DNA from: Streptomyces griseus subsp. griseus
GTDB taxonomy: Bacteria > Actinomycetota > Actinomycetes > Streptomycetales > Streptomycetaceae
Length of the DNA stretch: 64,000 bases
Assembly (NCBI RefSeq): GCF_000720255.1
Contig: NZ_JOJE01000021.1
Coordinates: 62,001 to 126,000, forward strand
Reading direction: 5' to 3'
The notes under the pieces are model-generated. The model did no database searches. It saw only the letters and a program-made list of their open reading frames with translations, and was not told where the DNA came from. The translations under genes were made by a program, and so were the position numbers. How positions within the stretch are numbered: position 1 is the first letter of the stretch; each line of letters opens with the position of its first letter. Positions 1 to 8,394 of this stretch are shown in pieces.

Positions 1-368
1 CCCGCTTCGGGGACAGCTGGACCCACTCCGTCGCGATCAACGACCTGTACTTCGCCGATGCCGCCCCGGCCTTCCGCGCGGCCGGCCGCAAGGGCTCCGG
101 GCCGCCCTACAACGTCGGCGCCGGTGACGGCGACCCCTCCGCCTTCCAGCGCATCGAGAGCCGGCAGTACCAGGCGGCCACCGTGCCCGAGCCGCTGTCC
201 CTCCAGGGCTGGCAGATCGTGGACGAGTTCAACCGCGCCTTCTCCGGCCGTCCCGCCAGCGGCTACGTGGCACCGGTGCACGTGACCACCGCCGACAACA
301 GCGGCGACAGCACGACATGGAACCCGACGGGGTACCGGGAGATGTACCGGAGGATCTGGGGCAAGTAG
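1..368 (+). CDS. Sugar ABC transporter substrate-binding protein, C-terminal part (truncated by window edge)
   Basis: The first full codon is at position 3, and the frame stays open from the edge to a TAG at 366-368, leaving about 121 residues. The visible part holds a QYQAATVPEP-like strand, a LQGWQIVDEFNRAF helix and the ending TGYREMYRRIWGK. This is the usual C-terminal half of ribose-type periplasmic binding proteins (Peripla_BP_4 fold), which bind sugars outside the cell and deliver them to a CUT2-type importer. The permease and ATPase would lie outside the window to the left. It converges with the phosphatase gene, whose stop is 10 bases away. The family call rests on the C-terminal part only and the sugar cannot be inferred. 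Confidence 0.72.
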   Translation, partial: RFGDSWTHSVAINDLYFADAAPAFRAAGRKGSGPPYNVGAGDGDPSAFQRIESRQYQAATVPEPLSLQGWQIVDEFNRAFSGRPASGYVAPVHVTTADNSGDSTTWNPTGYREMYRRIWGK

Positions 369-378
369 GCGGGCGGGT

Positions 379-2901
379 TCACGCCGGGGCGTACTCCGTG
401 AGCAGCAGCGCGATGTCGTCCGCCCGGTCGGTGGAGCGGCGGGCCTCGCGCAGCAGGGAGTCGGCCAGGTCCTCCAGGTGGCTGTCGCCCATCCGGGTCA
501 GCGCATCGCGGAGCCGGTCGAGGCCCGAGCCGATGTCGGAGTGGCGCCGCTCCACCAGCCCGTCGGTGTAGAGGGCGAGGACCGATCCGGGCGCGAGGCG
601 CAGCTCGGACTCCGGGTAGGCGGCCGTCCGCTCGACACCGAGCAGCGGGCCGCCGGGGATGTCCAGGATCTCGGCGTGACCGTCGGGCTCGCGCAGCAGG
701 GGCGGGCAGTGGCCGGCGCGGACGACGCGCACGACGCCCGAGCGGGGGTGGACACGGGCGTAGCAGAAGCTGGCGAGCAGGACCGGGTCGAGGTCCAGGT
801 GGAGCCGGTTGGTGCCGGCGACGACCTCGGCGGGGCTGTGACCCGCGGTGACGAAGGCCCTTACCGCGCTGCGGAGTTGGCCCATCACGGCCGCGGCGGC
901 GACATTGTGGCCCTCGACGTCCCCGACGATCAGCGCGACCTCGTCACCGGTGGGTATGACGTCGTACCAGTCACCGCCGATGTCCATTCCCCTGGTGCTC
1001 GGAAGATAACGCCCGGTGACGCGCAGCCCCGGCAGGGTGGGCAGCCGGTGCGGCAGCAGCCCGTTCTGCAGGCCGCGGGCGAGGGCGAACTCGGCGTCGT
1101 AGAGCCGGGCGCGTTCGAGGGCCTGGGCGATCAGGCCGCCCAGCGCGGTGAGGACGCCGCGCTCCTCCTCGGGGAAGCGGTGCACCTCGTCGAAGCCGAG
1201 CATGCAGGCGCCGACCGGCCGGTTGGAGGCGATCAGCGGCAGGAACGCCCAGGAATTGGAATGGGCGGCCAGGATCCCGGGATACGTCTGGACGAGCTGC
1301 TCCCGGGACTCCACGAACAGTGGTGCGCCGGAGGTCAGCGCGTCCGTCACCGGCAGCCGGGCGTGCAGCGGGGTGCCCTCGAACCCGGCGAGGAAGCGCT
1401 TGGAGTAGCCGCGCTGCGAGATCAGGTGCAGCCGCCCCTCCTCCACCACGGCGATCACCAGCTTCTGGCCCCCGAACGCGGGCAGCAACTGGTCGGCGAC
1501 GGCATCGCACACCTCGTGCGCGGTGACCGCCTCGGTGAGAGCGCTGCCCAGCTGGAGCACGCGGTAGAGGGCGCCGAGGCGCGGGGTCACGGGCGGAGGG
1601 GACGAGGAGACCGGCGGCCCCTCCTCCGCGACGGGCGTACCGGGTCCCGTGTCGGCCGGCACCGGCTGTTTCACGGGCGCCGCCCATCCCGTCATGCCCT
1701 GCGCGCCCGGGTGCAGGGAGAAGACCAGCCACTCGTCGGGCGGGTGGCGTACCAGGAAGGAGACCGGTTGCTGGGAGACCACGGCGGCGCGGTAGCGGTC
1801 CTCGTACACCGGATCCGCCAGCCACGGCAGGACGTCCCAGGGGCGGTGGCCGAGCAGTTCCTCCTGGCGGACCCCCAGCAGGCTCTCCAAGCTGTGGTTG
1901 GCGTAGGACACCCGCCCGTCCGGGGTGAGCGCGAAGAAGCCGTCGGCGAGCCGCTCGATCGCCGCGACGGCGGCCATGCCGCTCCCCGAGTCGAGTACGG
2001 CGCCGACCAGGTGGGACGGGGCCCGCCGCTTGTGCGTCCCCCCGGGCACCCGCCCCCACAGCTCCACGAGGCGATGCCCCCCACCGCTGTCCTGGACGCG
2101 CAGACAGTGGGCGAGCACCCGTCCCTGCTCGACCGCGGCGCGGGCGGCCGACCGGAAGCCGGGCAGATCGGCCGGTTCGATCCTGGCCGCCAGGGTGTCC
2201 GCCCGTCCGTCGAACTCACGCGGCGGGATCGCGAAGATCGTGCACAGCTCGTCGTCGGCCGTGAGGTCTCCGGTATCCAGGTTCCAGTCGAACAGGCCCA
2301 CCCGGATCACCGGAGCGGACGGCACCGGGACCATCATCGGGGCGGTCTCCTCGTCGTACTCGCCGAGCATCCGGCGCGCGCTCAGGTCGGCGAGGGTCGT
2401 GCCCAGCCGGTCGGCGACGGCGCGCAGCTGCCGGCGCTGTCCTCGTGACAGTCCCGTCCCGTGCGGCTCGGACGTCCACACCACGGCCAGCGTGCCGAAG
2501 GTCCGGCCGCCGGCTCGTACGGGGACGGAGGCGGAGCCGAACGCGTAGGGCACGGCGAGCGCGAGTTGCGGGAAGCGCCGCATCGTCTCCTCCACGCCGG
2601 CCAGGTGGACCATGCGGCCCGACCGGTACGCGTCCGCGACCGGGATACGGCTGTTCACCGGGATCCGGCGCCACCCGCCGAGCAGGGAGGGCGGCGTACC
2701 GCAGGCCGCGGTCAGCACGAGCGAGCGGCGGTCACCGGAGACCAGGAAGACGCTTCCGGCATGCGATCCGGTCGCCTCCACGGCCCGGATGACCGCGCTG
2801 ACCAGTGCGTCGTCGCGCTCGGGCGCCGCGCCGGCTCGCGCGGCGTCGAACGGGTACGCGTGCGATGCCACAGCGTCGGCCGACACGTTGCCTTCGATCA
2901 C
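379..2901 (-). CDS. GAF/PAS-containing SpoIIE-family PP2C phosphatase
   Basis: This is an 840-residue cytosolic signalling phosphatase. By inspection the domains are GAF (about 30-175), PAS (200-303), PAS (312-405, with VSYANHSLESLLGV), GAF (440-600), then a SpoIIE/RsbU-type PP2C domain (620-838). The PP2C metal-binding motifs are present: GGDWYDV at 642, GDVEGHN at 660 and YTDGLVE at 778. Such proteins usually dephosphorylate anti-anti-sigma factors in SigB-type partner-switching cascades. No anti-sigma kinase domain is fused and no partner gene is adjacent. The GTG start at 2899-2901 is the most upstream one and follows a weak CCAGG; a later start is possible but would cut into the first GAF region. 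SigB-type promoters elsewhere in the window would suit such a cascade, but a link is not shown. Confidence 0.9.
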   Translation of the reverse strand: MIEGNVSADAVASHAYPFDAARAGAAPERDDALVSAVIRAVEATGSHAGSVFLVSGDRRSLVLTAACGTPPSLLGGWRRIPVNSRIPVADAYRSGRMVHLAGVEETMRRFPQLALAVPYAFGSASVPVRAGGRTFGTLAVVWTSEPHGTGLSRGQRRQLRAVADRLGTTLADLSARRMLGEYDEETAPMMVPVPSAPVIRVGLFDWNLDTGDLTADDELCTIFAIPPREFDGRADTLAARIEPADLPGFRSAARAAVEQGRVLAHCLRVQDSGGGHRLVELWGRVPGGTHKRRAPSHLVGAVLDSGSGMAAVAAIERLADGFFALTPDGRVSYANHSLESLLGVRQEELLGHRPWDVLPWLADPVYEDRYRAAVVSQQPVSFLVRHPPDEWLVFSLHPGAQGMTGWAAPVKQPVPADTGPGTPVAEEGPPVSSSPPPVTPRLGALYRVLQLGSALTEAVTAHEVCDAVADQLLPAFGGQKLVIAVVEEGRLHLISQRGYSKRFLAGFEGTPLHARLPVTDALTSGAPLFVESREQLVQTYPGILAAHSNSWAFLPLIASNRPVGACMLGFDEVHRFPEEERGVLTALGGLIAQALERARLYDAEFALARGLQNGLLPHRLPTLPGLRVTGRYLPSTRGMDIGGDWYDVIPTGDEVALIVGDVEGHNVAAAAVMGQLRSAVRAFVTAGHSPAEVVAGTNRLHLDLDPVLLASFCYARVHPRSGVVRVVRAGHCPPLLREPDGHAEILDIPGGPLLGVERTAAYPESELRLAPGSVLALYTDGLVERRHSDIGSGLDRLRDALTRMGDSHLEDLADSLLREARRSTDRADDIALLLTEYAPA

Positions 2902-2981
2902 CCTGGACGAGTTTGTCCCATCTTAATGTGGTTCGCCGTTCCCTGGGGGTGGGTCCATCGGACGGGGCGGGCTTGCGGGTG

Positions 2982-3881
2982 TCAGTCCTTCCCGGTGAGC
3001 AGCCGCCGGGGATTGGCTATGCGGAAGGCGTACGCCGCCGCTCCGCCCAGGCCGAAGCCGGGTTGCCCCGGCGGCTGCGCGTAGGGCCGGTCCGAGCCCT
3101 GGACGACGGCGTCCACACCGAGGGCGCGGACGACGGCGTCGACGGCGGTCGGGCCGTACGACGACGTCTCGACGAACACGTCAGGGTCCCCGGGACCGCC
3201 CCCGTCACCCCGGGCGGCGAACCGCTCACCGTGCAGCGGGGCGAGCCCGGCCAGCAGCGCGAAGCACACCCGCAGCCGTGGATGGCGTGGTCGGCCGAAG
3301 GCGCGGAAGGCGAACCAGGCGGCGTGCATCTGCTGGACGTAGGGGACCATCGCGGGCCACCAGGCCGGCCCCGTGGGTTCGGCCGCCGCGGGGCCCGGGT
3401 GGACGAACAGCGGGAGGTCACACTCTTCGAGCAGGTCGAGCAGTGGAGCGCACCGGGCGTAACCGGCCGCGTCGGCCAGGGCGTTCGCCGGGAGCTGGAG
3501 GCCGACGAAGCCTTGGTCGAGGACGGCCGCCGTGGCCCGGGCGTCGACGTCGCGTACGCAGGCCGCCGCCCAGGCGCCGAACGGCTCGGGCAGGGCGGCC
3601 GCGCCATCGTGGTAGGCGTCGAGCAGGGGGCGCGCCTCGGCCGGGGGCAGCCACTCCACGCCGATCGGGGCGGACAGCGAGACCAGCGCCCGTCCGAGTC
3701 CGTCGGTGGCGGCGAGTTCCGTGCGCCGTGCGACGTCGTGGTCGGCGGGCCGGATCTCGTAGGGCGGCTCGCCGTCCAGGAACAGCGTCCAGCCGTCCAG
3801 GCGGGGCGGTTCGCGGCGGGATCGCAGCGCCGCCACCAGCGAGGGGGTCCACAGATGCTGATGCACGTCCACGTTGGTCAT
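2982..3881 (-). CDS. Amidohydrolase family protein (metal-dependent TIM-barrel hydrolase)
   Basis: The 299-residue product begins MTNVDVHQHLW, where HQH is the N-terminal metal-binding HxH of the amidohydrolase_2 (ACMSD/TIM-barrel) superfamily. LFVHPGPAA carries the next metal histidine, and VVQGSDRPYAQP near the end carries the terminal metal aspartate. The frame is open about 73 codons further upstream, but that part is arginine-rich and non-family. The ATG at 3879-3881 directly follows a strong GGGAGGAG ribosome site, so it was chosen. Family members hydrolyse or decarboxylate small ring or amide substrates in the cytosol; the substrate is not predictable. It lies downstream of the ROK gene on the same strand with a gap of about 215 bases. 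Confidence 0.85.
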   Translation of the reverse strand: MTNVDVHQHLWTPSLVAALRSRREPPRLDGWTLFLDGEPPYEIRPADHDVARRTELAATDGLGRALVSLSAPIGVEWLPPAEARPLLDAYHDGAAALPEPFGAWAAACVRDVDARATAAVLDQGFVGLQLPANALADAAGYARCAPLLDLLEECDLPLFVHPGPAAAEPTGPAWWPAMVPYVQQMHAAWFAFRAFGRPRHPRLRVCFALLAGLAPLHGERFAARGDGGGPGDPDVFVETSSYGPTAVDAVVRALGVDAVVQGSDRPYAQPPGQPGFGLGGAAAYAFRIANPRRLLTGKD

Positions 3882-4096
3882 GACGCTCCTCCCGCCGAGG
3901 CTGTCGCCTCTCCCATCAAGGCTCATGCCTCTCCCGCCGCGCCGCGCAGTCCGCTCCGGACGTCGTCGGATCCCAGCATGTCGCGGCTCACCCCCTCCCC
4001 GTCCACCCCGTTGAGTACTCGGGGTCGCCTGAGGGAGGTCATACGCGGCCCGCGCGGTGCCCGTACACGAGCTCGTCGACCGTGATCCCGTACCTC

Positions 4097-5845
4097 TCAC
4101 CGCTGTGTAGGACCGGACTGGAGGGTGTTGAGGCTGGTGGGGCGCGTCCGCAGCACCACCTCGACCGAGGACAGCGCGAAGCGCACGGCACCGGTGAGGA
4201 CGGCGTCGTCACCCAGCGCGGACAGGTGCCAGCGCGGTGGATCCACGAGGAGGCCGTCGGCGTGGCGCTGGGCCGCGGACAGCAGGGTCCGCGCCGCCGG
4301 GAGCAGGGCCGGATCGGGGAAGAGCCCCGTGCCGAGGACGACCAGGGAGGGGGCGAGGGCGAGCAGGACCGGGGCGAGCCCCTCGGCCAGCCGGCGGCCG
4401 TAGGCCTCGATCACGGCGACCGCATCGGGGTCGGCCGCTGCCGCGTCCCGGACGGTTTCGGCGGGCAGCGGGTCGAGGCCGGGGCGGTCGGTCGGTCCGC
4501 GGCCCGAGAACCGGATGAAGCCGATCTCGCCGGCCGCGCCTCGGTGCCCGCGGAGCAGCCGGCCACCGGTGATGACGCCGGAGCCGAGGCGTTCGCCGAG
4601 CAGCACGAAGATCATCTCGCCGGCCGAGGGACCGGGCACGGCCTCCCCAGGCGGCCGCCGGGGCGTGCCTTCGGCTGTTTCTACGGGCCCCCCGATCCCC
4701 GCGGGGGTGCCCCCGGCCCCCTTTTCGGCGTTTCCTCCGGCCGTTTGCCGGGCGGTGGTCCCGGGCCCGCGGGGCGTCTTGTCGGCGGTGCTCTCAGTCG
4801 CTTCGGGCGTCTGTGGGGCGGTAGTTCTGGGCCCGCTGGGTGTGTTGTCGGCGGTGCTCTCAGTCGCTTCGGGCGTCTGCCGGGCGGTGGTCCCGGGCCC
4901 GCTGGGTGTGTTGTCGGCGGTGCTCTCAGTCGCTTCGGGCGTCTGTGGGGCGGTAGTTCCGGGCCCGCTGGGTGTGTTGTCGGCGGTGCTCTCAGTCGCT
5001 TCGGGCGTCTGTGGGGCGGTAGTTCCGGGCCCGCTGGGCGGGTCGCCGGCGGTGCCCCCAGTCCCTCCGGGCGTGCCCCCGGCCGTTTCTGGGGGCCCTC
5101 CGATTCCCTCGGACGCGTCCCCCGTCATCCCCCCGGCAACCCCTCCGACCCCCCGCCACTGCTCCCCGAGCGCCGCCAGGTTGGCGTCGTTCTCCACGGC
5201 CACGGGGCAGCCGAGGAGGTCGCGCAGGATGGTGACGATGTCGACCTCGGTCCAGGTGCGGAGGTTGTCGGCCTGTCGGACGCGGGTGTTGCCCCGGTCG
5301 ACCAGGCCGGGGGTGCCGACGGTGGCGGCCCAGACCCGGGCGACGCCCACGTCCGCCCGGGCCAGCGCGGCCGTGATCGCCGATGCCACGGTCCGCGCGC
5401 GGGCCGGCCCCGTGATGTCGGCGCGGACCGTGCGGCGCTCGACGGCGACCGGCTCGCCGTCGAGGTCGGCCAGACAGGCGGTGACGGACCGCGGCCGCAC
5501 GTCGACGCCGACGACGAAGCCCGCGTGGGGCTGGAAACGGAAACGGCGGGCCGGGCGGCCGGGGGAGCGCTGGCCCCGGCTGGACGGCGTGGGGGCGACC
5601 TCGATCAGGCCCCGCTCGATGAGTTCCTCCGTGATCGCCTCCACCGTCGGCCGGGACAGGCGGGTCGCCCCGGCCAGCTCGGACAGCCGGGGGTGCGGGT
5701 CGGCGGAGCGGACGACCGCGAGCACGGCCGCGGCGTTGGTGGCCCGCAGGTCGGCCACGCCCACGACCGAGGGGACCGCCGACGGCGGGCCCGGCTCCGT
5801 GGCACCGCTGAGCGGCCAGAGCGCATCCGGTTCCGATGTGGTCAA
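4097..5845 (-). CDS. ROK-family transcriptional regulator with a repeat-rich insertion inside the ROK fold
   Basis: The product has an N-terminal winged helix (LSELAGATRLSRPTVEAITE, about residues 54-73) followed by a ROK (NagC/XylR/sugar-kinase-like) sensor domain. The core motifs are GVDVRP, VGTPGLVD, VENDANLAALGEQW and, after a gap, GERLGSGVITGG. Between EQWRG and EMIFVLLGE lie about 177 extra residues rich in Gly, Pro and Thr, including four near-identical 22-residue repeats. Without them the protein would be about 405 residues, the family norm. TTG at 5843-5845 is preferred as start because GGGAGG lies 7 bases upstream; a GTG at 5953 and an ATG at 5911 are in frame but have poor ribosome sites. 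It is divergent from the sugar operon and is the likely repressor of it. The usual ROK CxCGxxGC zinc motif is not visible; the insertion lies upstream of where it is normally found. Confidence 0.87.
   Translation of the reverse strand: MTTSEPDALWPLSGATEPGPPSAVPSVVGVADLRATNAAAVLAVVRSADPHPRLSELAGATRLSRPTVEAITEELIERGLIEVAPTPSSRGQRSPGRPARRFRFQPHAGFVVGVDVRPRSVTACLADLDGEPVAVERRTVRADITGPARARTVASAITAALARADVGVARVWAATVGTPGLVDRGNTRVRQADNLRTWTEVDIVTILRDLLGCPVAVENDANLAALGEQWRGVGGVAGGMTGDASEGIGGPPETAGGTPGGTGGTAGDPPSGPGTTAPQTPEATESTADNTPSGPGTTAPQTPEATESTADNTPSGPGTTARQTPEATESTADNTPSGPRTTAPQTPEATESTADKTPRGPGTTARQTAGGNAEKGAGGTPAGIGGPVETAEGTPRRPPGEAVPGPSAGEMIFVLLGERLGSGVITGGRLLRGHRGAAGEIGFIRFSGRGPTDRPGLDPLPAETVRDAAAADPDAVAVIEAYGRRLAEGLAPVLLALAPSLVVLGTGLFPDPALLPAARTLLSAAQRHADGLLVDPPRWHLSALGDDAVLTGAVRFALSSVEVVLRTRPTSLNTLQSGPTQR
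4781..5044. repeat. 66-bp tandem repeat, four copies, inside the ROK gene
   Basis: The phrase GTCGGCGGTGCTCTCAGTCG starts at 4781, 4847, 4913 and 4979, exactly 66 bases apart. Copies differ by a few point changes, and degenerate part-copies flank them on both sides. Because 66 is divisible by three, the array keeps frame and encodes 22-residue units of the type TPSGPGTTAPQTPEATESTA. It lies in the middle of the ROK domain rather than at an end. Confidence 0.93.
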
Positions 5846-5924
5846 GGGCCAACCTCCCGTACCGCCGCCCTGCTGTCGGGAACAGTCTGCCGTCTGCTCT
5901 TGACGCGCCATGGCCGGAACTCGA

Positions 5925-5949
5925 TTATGAAACGCAACTGCTTTATTAA
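5925..5949. promoter_or_regulatory. Imperfect A/T-rich dyad between ROK gene and sugar operon (candidate operator)
   Basis: TTATGAAACGC and GCTTTATTAA face each other across AACT in the 242-base divergent intergenic region. This is a marked A/T-rich island in otherwise GC-rich DNA. ROK repressors of the NagC/XylR type bind A/T-rich palindromes, so this is the natural operator candidate; that role is inference. Confidence 0.45.
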
Positions 5950-6087
5950 ACACCCGGGGGCCCGCCTCGGCCCGCGCCCCGCGCCCGCTTTTCCCGGCTC
6001 CGCCCGCGCCCGCATCTCCATGGCACTCGCCCGCGCAGCCCCCGCAGCTCGTCGCAGCCCCCTCTCCCGCCGTTCCAGGAGTCCGCC

Positions 6088-7422
6088 ATGAGACACCTTC
6101 CCGCTCCGCCCTCCAGACGCATGTTCCTCGCGGCCGCCGCCGGCTCCTCGCTGCTCGTCGCCTGCGGCAGCTCCCTCACCCCCGGCGCCAAGTCCTCCGC
6201 CGCGGCCGGCTCGTCCGCCGTCTCCACGACAGTCCCGACCGACAAGATCACCCTGGTGGTCGCGGACGCCGACGACACCACCATGACCCCCGGCCTGCTC
6301 GCGGCGTTCCGCGCCAAGTACCCCAACATCACTTTCAAGCGCCAGTACACCGGCTGGGACGACTACCTGAAGAGCATCAACACCACGATGTCGGCCGACT
6401 CCGCCCCCGACATCGCCCAGTTCGTCTCCGGCATGAACAACCTCGTCAAGGGACACCTGCTGCTCGACGTCGGCGGCTACGGCAAGGCGTACGGCTGGGC
6501 GGACAAGTTCCCGGGCCTGGACCAGATCACCCTCAGCGGCGACGGGAAGACGGCCGGCACCGGCGCGCTGTACGGCGTCCCCGGCGGGCTGTCGTTCGAG
6601 GGCGTCTACTACAACAAGGCCAAGGTGAAGCAACTGGGCCTGACCGTACCTCCCGCCACGGTGGCCGAGTTGGAGGACCTCTTCGCCCGGGCCAAGGCGG
6701 CCGGCGAGACCGCGCTCGTCGCCGGCAACCTCGACGGCGGCCTCAACCACCCCTTCAACGTGCTGTTGTCGGTGTACATGAAGCCGCAGGACCGGGAGGC
6801 CTGGGCGTTCGGCCGCAAGGGCGCCACCATCACCGGGCCCGAGGCGGTGACGGCCGCGACGACCCTCAAGCGCTGGGTCGACAAGGGCTACGTCACCCCC
6901 AAGGTCAACGGCACCAGCGACAACGACGCCACCGCCGCCTTCGCCAAGGGCCAGGGCGTCTTCCGGATCAGCGGCAACTGGGCCGCCGCCGCGGTCGCCA
7001 AGGGTCTCGGCGACGACGCCGGGCTGTTCAGCATGCCCCCCACCACCGAAGGCGGCCCCCTGCGCACCACCGGAGCCGGTGTCTACTACTGCGTTTCCAG
7101 CAGGTCGAAGAACGCGGCCGCCGCAGCCGCCTTCCTCGACTTCTGCGCCACCCGGCAGGCCGCCGCCGTCACCGCCGAGGCCGGCTTCATGGCACCCGAC
7201 GCCACCTCGATGCCGCAGCAGAGCGGCCTCCTCGGAGACGTCCGCACCGGCTGGCAGTGGATCGTGAAGGACTCCGGGCTGCAGCCGTTCATCCAGAACG
7301 CCTCCACCCCGACGATGCCCGACACCCTCACCACACAGCTCCAGCTGCTCGCCGGCGGCAAGATCACCGTCGAGAAGTTCCTCGCGGCCCTCCAGGCCGA
7401 CTTCGACCAGTTCCACTCCTGA
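6088..7422 (+). CDS. Carbohydrate ABC transporter solute-binding lipoprotein (family 1)
   Basis: This 444-residue protein binds an oligosaccharide or sugar at the outer face of the membrane for a CUT1 importer. The N-terminus carries an SRRMF twin-arginine-like stretch, a hydrophobic segment and a lipobox LLVAC with the lipidated cysteine at residue 26. The mature part has the family-1 fold pattern (ITLVVADADDTTMTPGLLAAF, then YGVPGGLSFEGVYYNKAKV, then a KGQGVFRISGNWAAA region). AGGAG precedes the ATG. It is the first gene of an operon with two permeases and two dehydrogenases and is divergent from the ROK regulator. Confidence 0.93.
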   Translation: MRHLPAPPSRRMFLAAAAGSSLLVACGSSLTPGAKSSAAAGSSAVSTTVPTDKITLVVADADDTTMTPGLLAAFRAKYPNITFKRQYTGWDDYLKSINTTMSADSAPDIAQFVSGMNNLVKGHLLLDVGGYGKAYGWADKFPGLDQITLSGDGKTAGTGALYGVPGGLSFEGVYYNKAKVKQLGLTVPPATVAELEDLFARAKAAGETALVAGNLDGGLNHPFNVLLSVYMKPQDREAWAFGRKGATITGPEAVTAATTLKRWVDKGYVTPKVNGTSDNDATAAFAKGQGVFRISGNWAAAAVAKGLGDDAGLFSMPPTTEGGPLRTTGAGVYYCVSSRSKNAAAAAAFLDFCATRQAAAVTAEAGFMAPDATSMPQQSGLLGDVRTGWQWIVKDSGLQPFIQNASTPTMPDTLTTQLQLLAGGKITVEKFLAALQADFDQFHS

Positions 7423-7443
7423 CCGGCCGAACGGTCCCGCCAC

Positions 7444-8394
7444 ATGACGACGACCACCACACCCCGACGAGCGGCACGCTCCGTCCGCGAGGACACCGGC
7501 CCACCGGCCGGTCCATGCACCGGCACCCGTCGACGCCGCCGTGCCGTGGCCCTGCTCTACGTCCTGCCGGCCCTGCTGCCGTACACCCTGTTCGCCGTCC
7601 TCCCGGCCCTGCACACCGCCTACCTCTCGCTGTTCGACTGGGACGGGGTGACGCTGCCGTCCTTCACCGGACTCGACAACTACCGCCGGGTGGCCACCGA
7701 TCCCCAACTGCGGGCGGCGGCCTGGCACGCCGGCGCGCTCATCGTCTTCTTCTCCGTCCTGCCCATCGCCCTCGGCCTGGTGTCGGCGGCCCTGGTCGCC
7801 CGCCGCTCGGGCCGTCGGGGCACCTCGCTGATCCGCACGCTGCTGTTCCTTCCCCAGGTCGTGCCCCTGGTCGCGGTCGCCGTCATCTGGCGCTGGGTGT
7901 ACGCCGAGGACGGCACCCTCAACCAGGCCCTGCGGGCCATCGGTCTCGGGCGGCTCACCGACGCCTGGCTGGGCAGTTTCACCTGGGCACTGCCGGCCGT
8001 GGGCCTGATCGGGACCTGGGTGGTGGCCGGGCTGTGCATGGTGCTGTTCCTGTCCGGGACCCAGCGCATCGATCAGGAGATCTACGAGGCCGCGCGGATG
8101 GACGGCGCGGGCCCCCTGCGCGAGTTCTGGTCCGTCACCGTCCCGCTGCTGCGGCCGGAGATGGCGGTCGCCCTGTCGATCACCGTGATCGCCGCCCTGT
8201 CCAGCTTCGACCTCATCTACATCACCACCGGCGGCGGCCCCGGCAACACCACCGTGGTGCCGGGGATCCTGATCTACCGGCTGGCCTTCGGCGGCGGTGC
8301 CGTGGGTCTGGCCGGCGCACTGGCGGTGGTGCTGACCGCCGTCATCTCGGTCGCCGTCGTCGTCATCAACCGGCTTGCGAAGGACCCCTCATGA
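7444..8394 (+). CDS. Sugar ABC transporter permease, MalF-like
   Basis: This 316-residue integral membrane protein has about six predicted helices, beginning VALLYVLPALLPYTLFAVLP. The cytoplasmic coupling (EAA) loop is EAARMDGAGPLREFWSVTVP. It belongs to the CUT1 (MalF/LacF-type) permeases and pairs with the next gene. The stop TGA overlaps the next ATG in an ATGA, indicating translational coupling. No ATPase gene is in the operon. Streptomyces CUT1 systems are known to share the ATPase MsiK, encoded elsewhere, so that is the likely energiser. Confidence 0.94.
   Translation: MTTTTTPRRAARSVREDTGPPAGPCTGTRRRRRAVALLYVLPALLPYTLFAVLPALHTAYLSLFDWDGVTLPSFTGLDNYRRVATDPQLRAAAWHAGALIVFFSVLPIALGLVSAALVARRSGRRGTSLIRTLLFLPQVVPLVAVAVIWRWVYAEDGTLNQALRAIGLGRLTDAWLGSFTWALPAVGLIGTWVVAGLCMVLFLSGTQRIDQEIYEAARMDGAGPLREFWSVTVPLLRPEMAVALSITVIAALSSFDLIYITTGGGPGNTTVVPGILIYRLAFGGGAVGLAGALAVVLTAVISVAVVVINRLAKDPS

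Noticed and set aside
478..2448. Long rightward open frame opposite the phosphatase gene
   Set aside because: It is antisense to clearly conserved GAF/PAS/PP2C domains; its translation is compositionally biased with no recognisable domain. High GC creates such shadow frames.
4781..5044. CRISPR-like array
   Set aside because: The 66-bp units are contiguous with no spacers and keep the reading frame of the ROK gene, so they are a coding tandem repeat.
4097..5953. Using GTG 5953 or ATG 5911 as the ROK start
   Set aside because: Neither has a good ribosome site and both place the candidate operator within or beside the coding region; TTG 5845 has GGGAGG at proper spacing. Proteomics could still overturn this.
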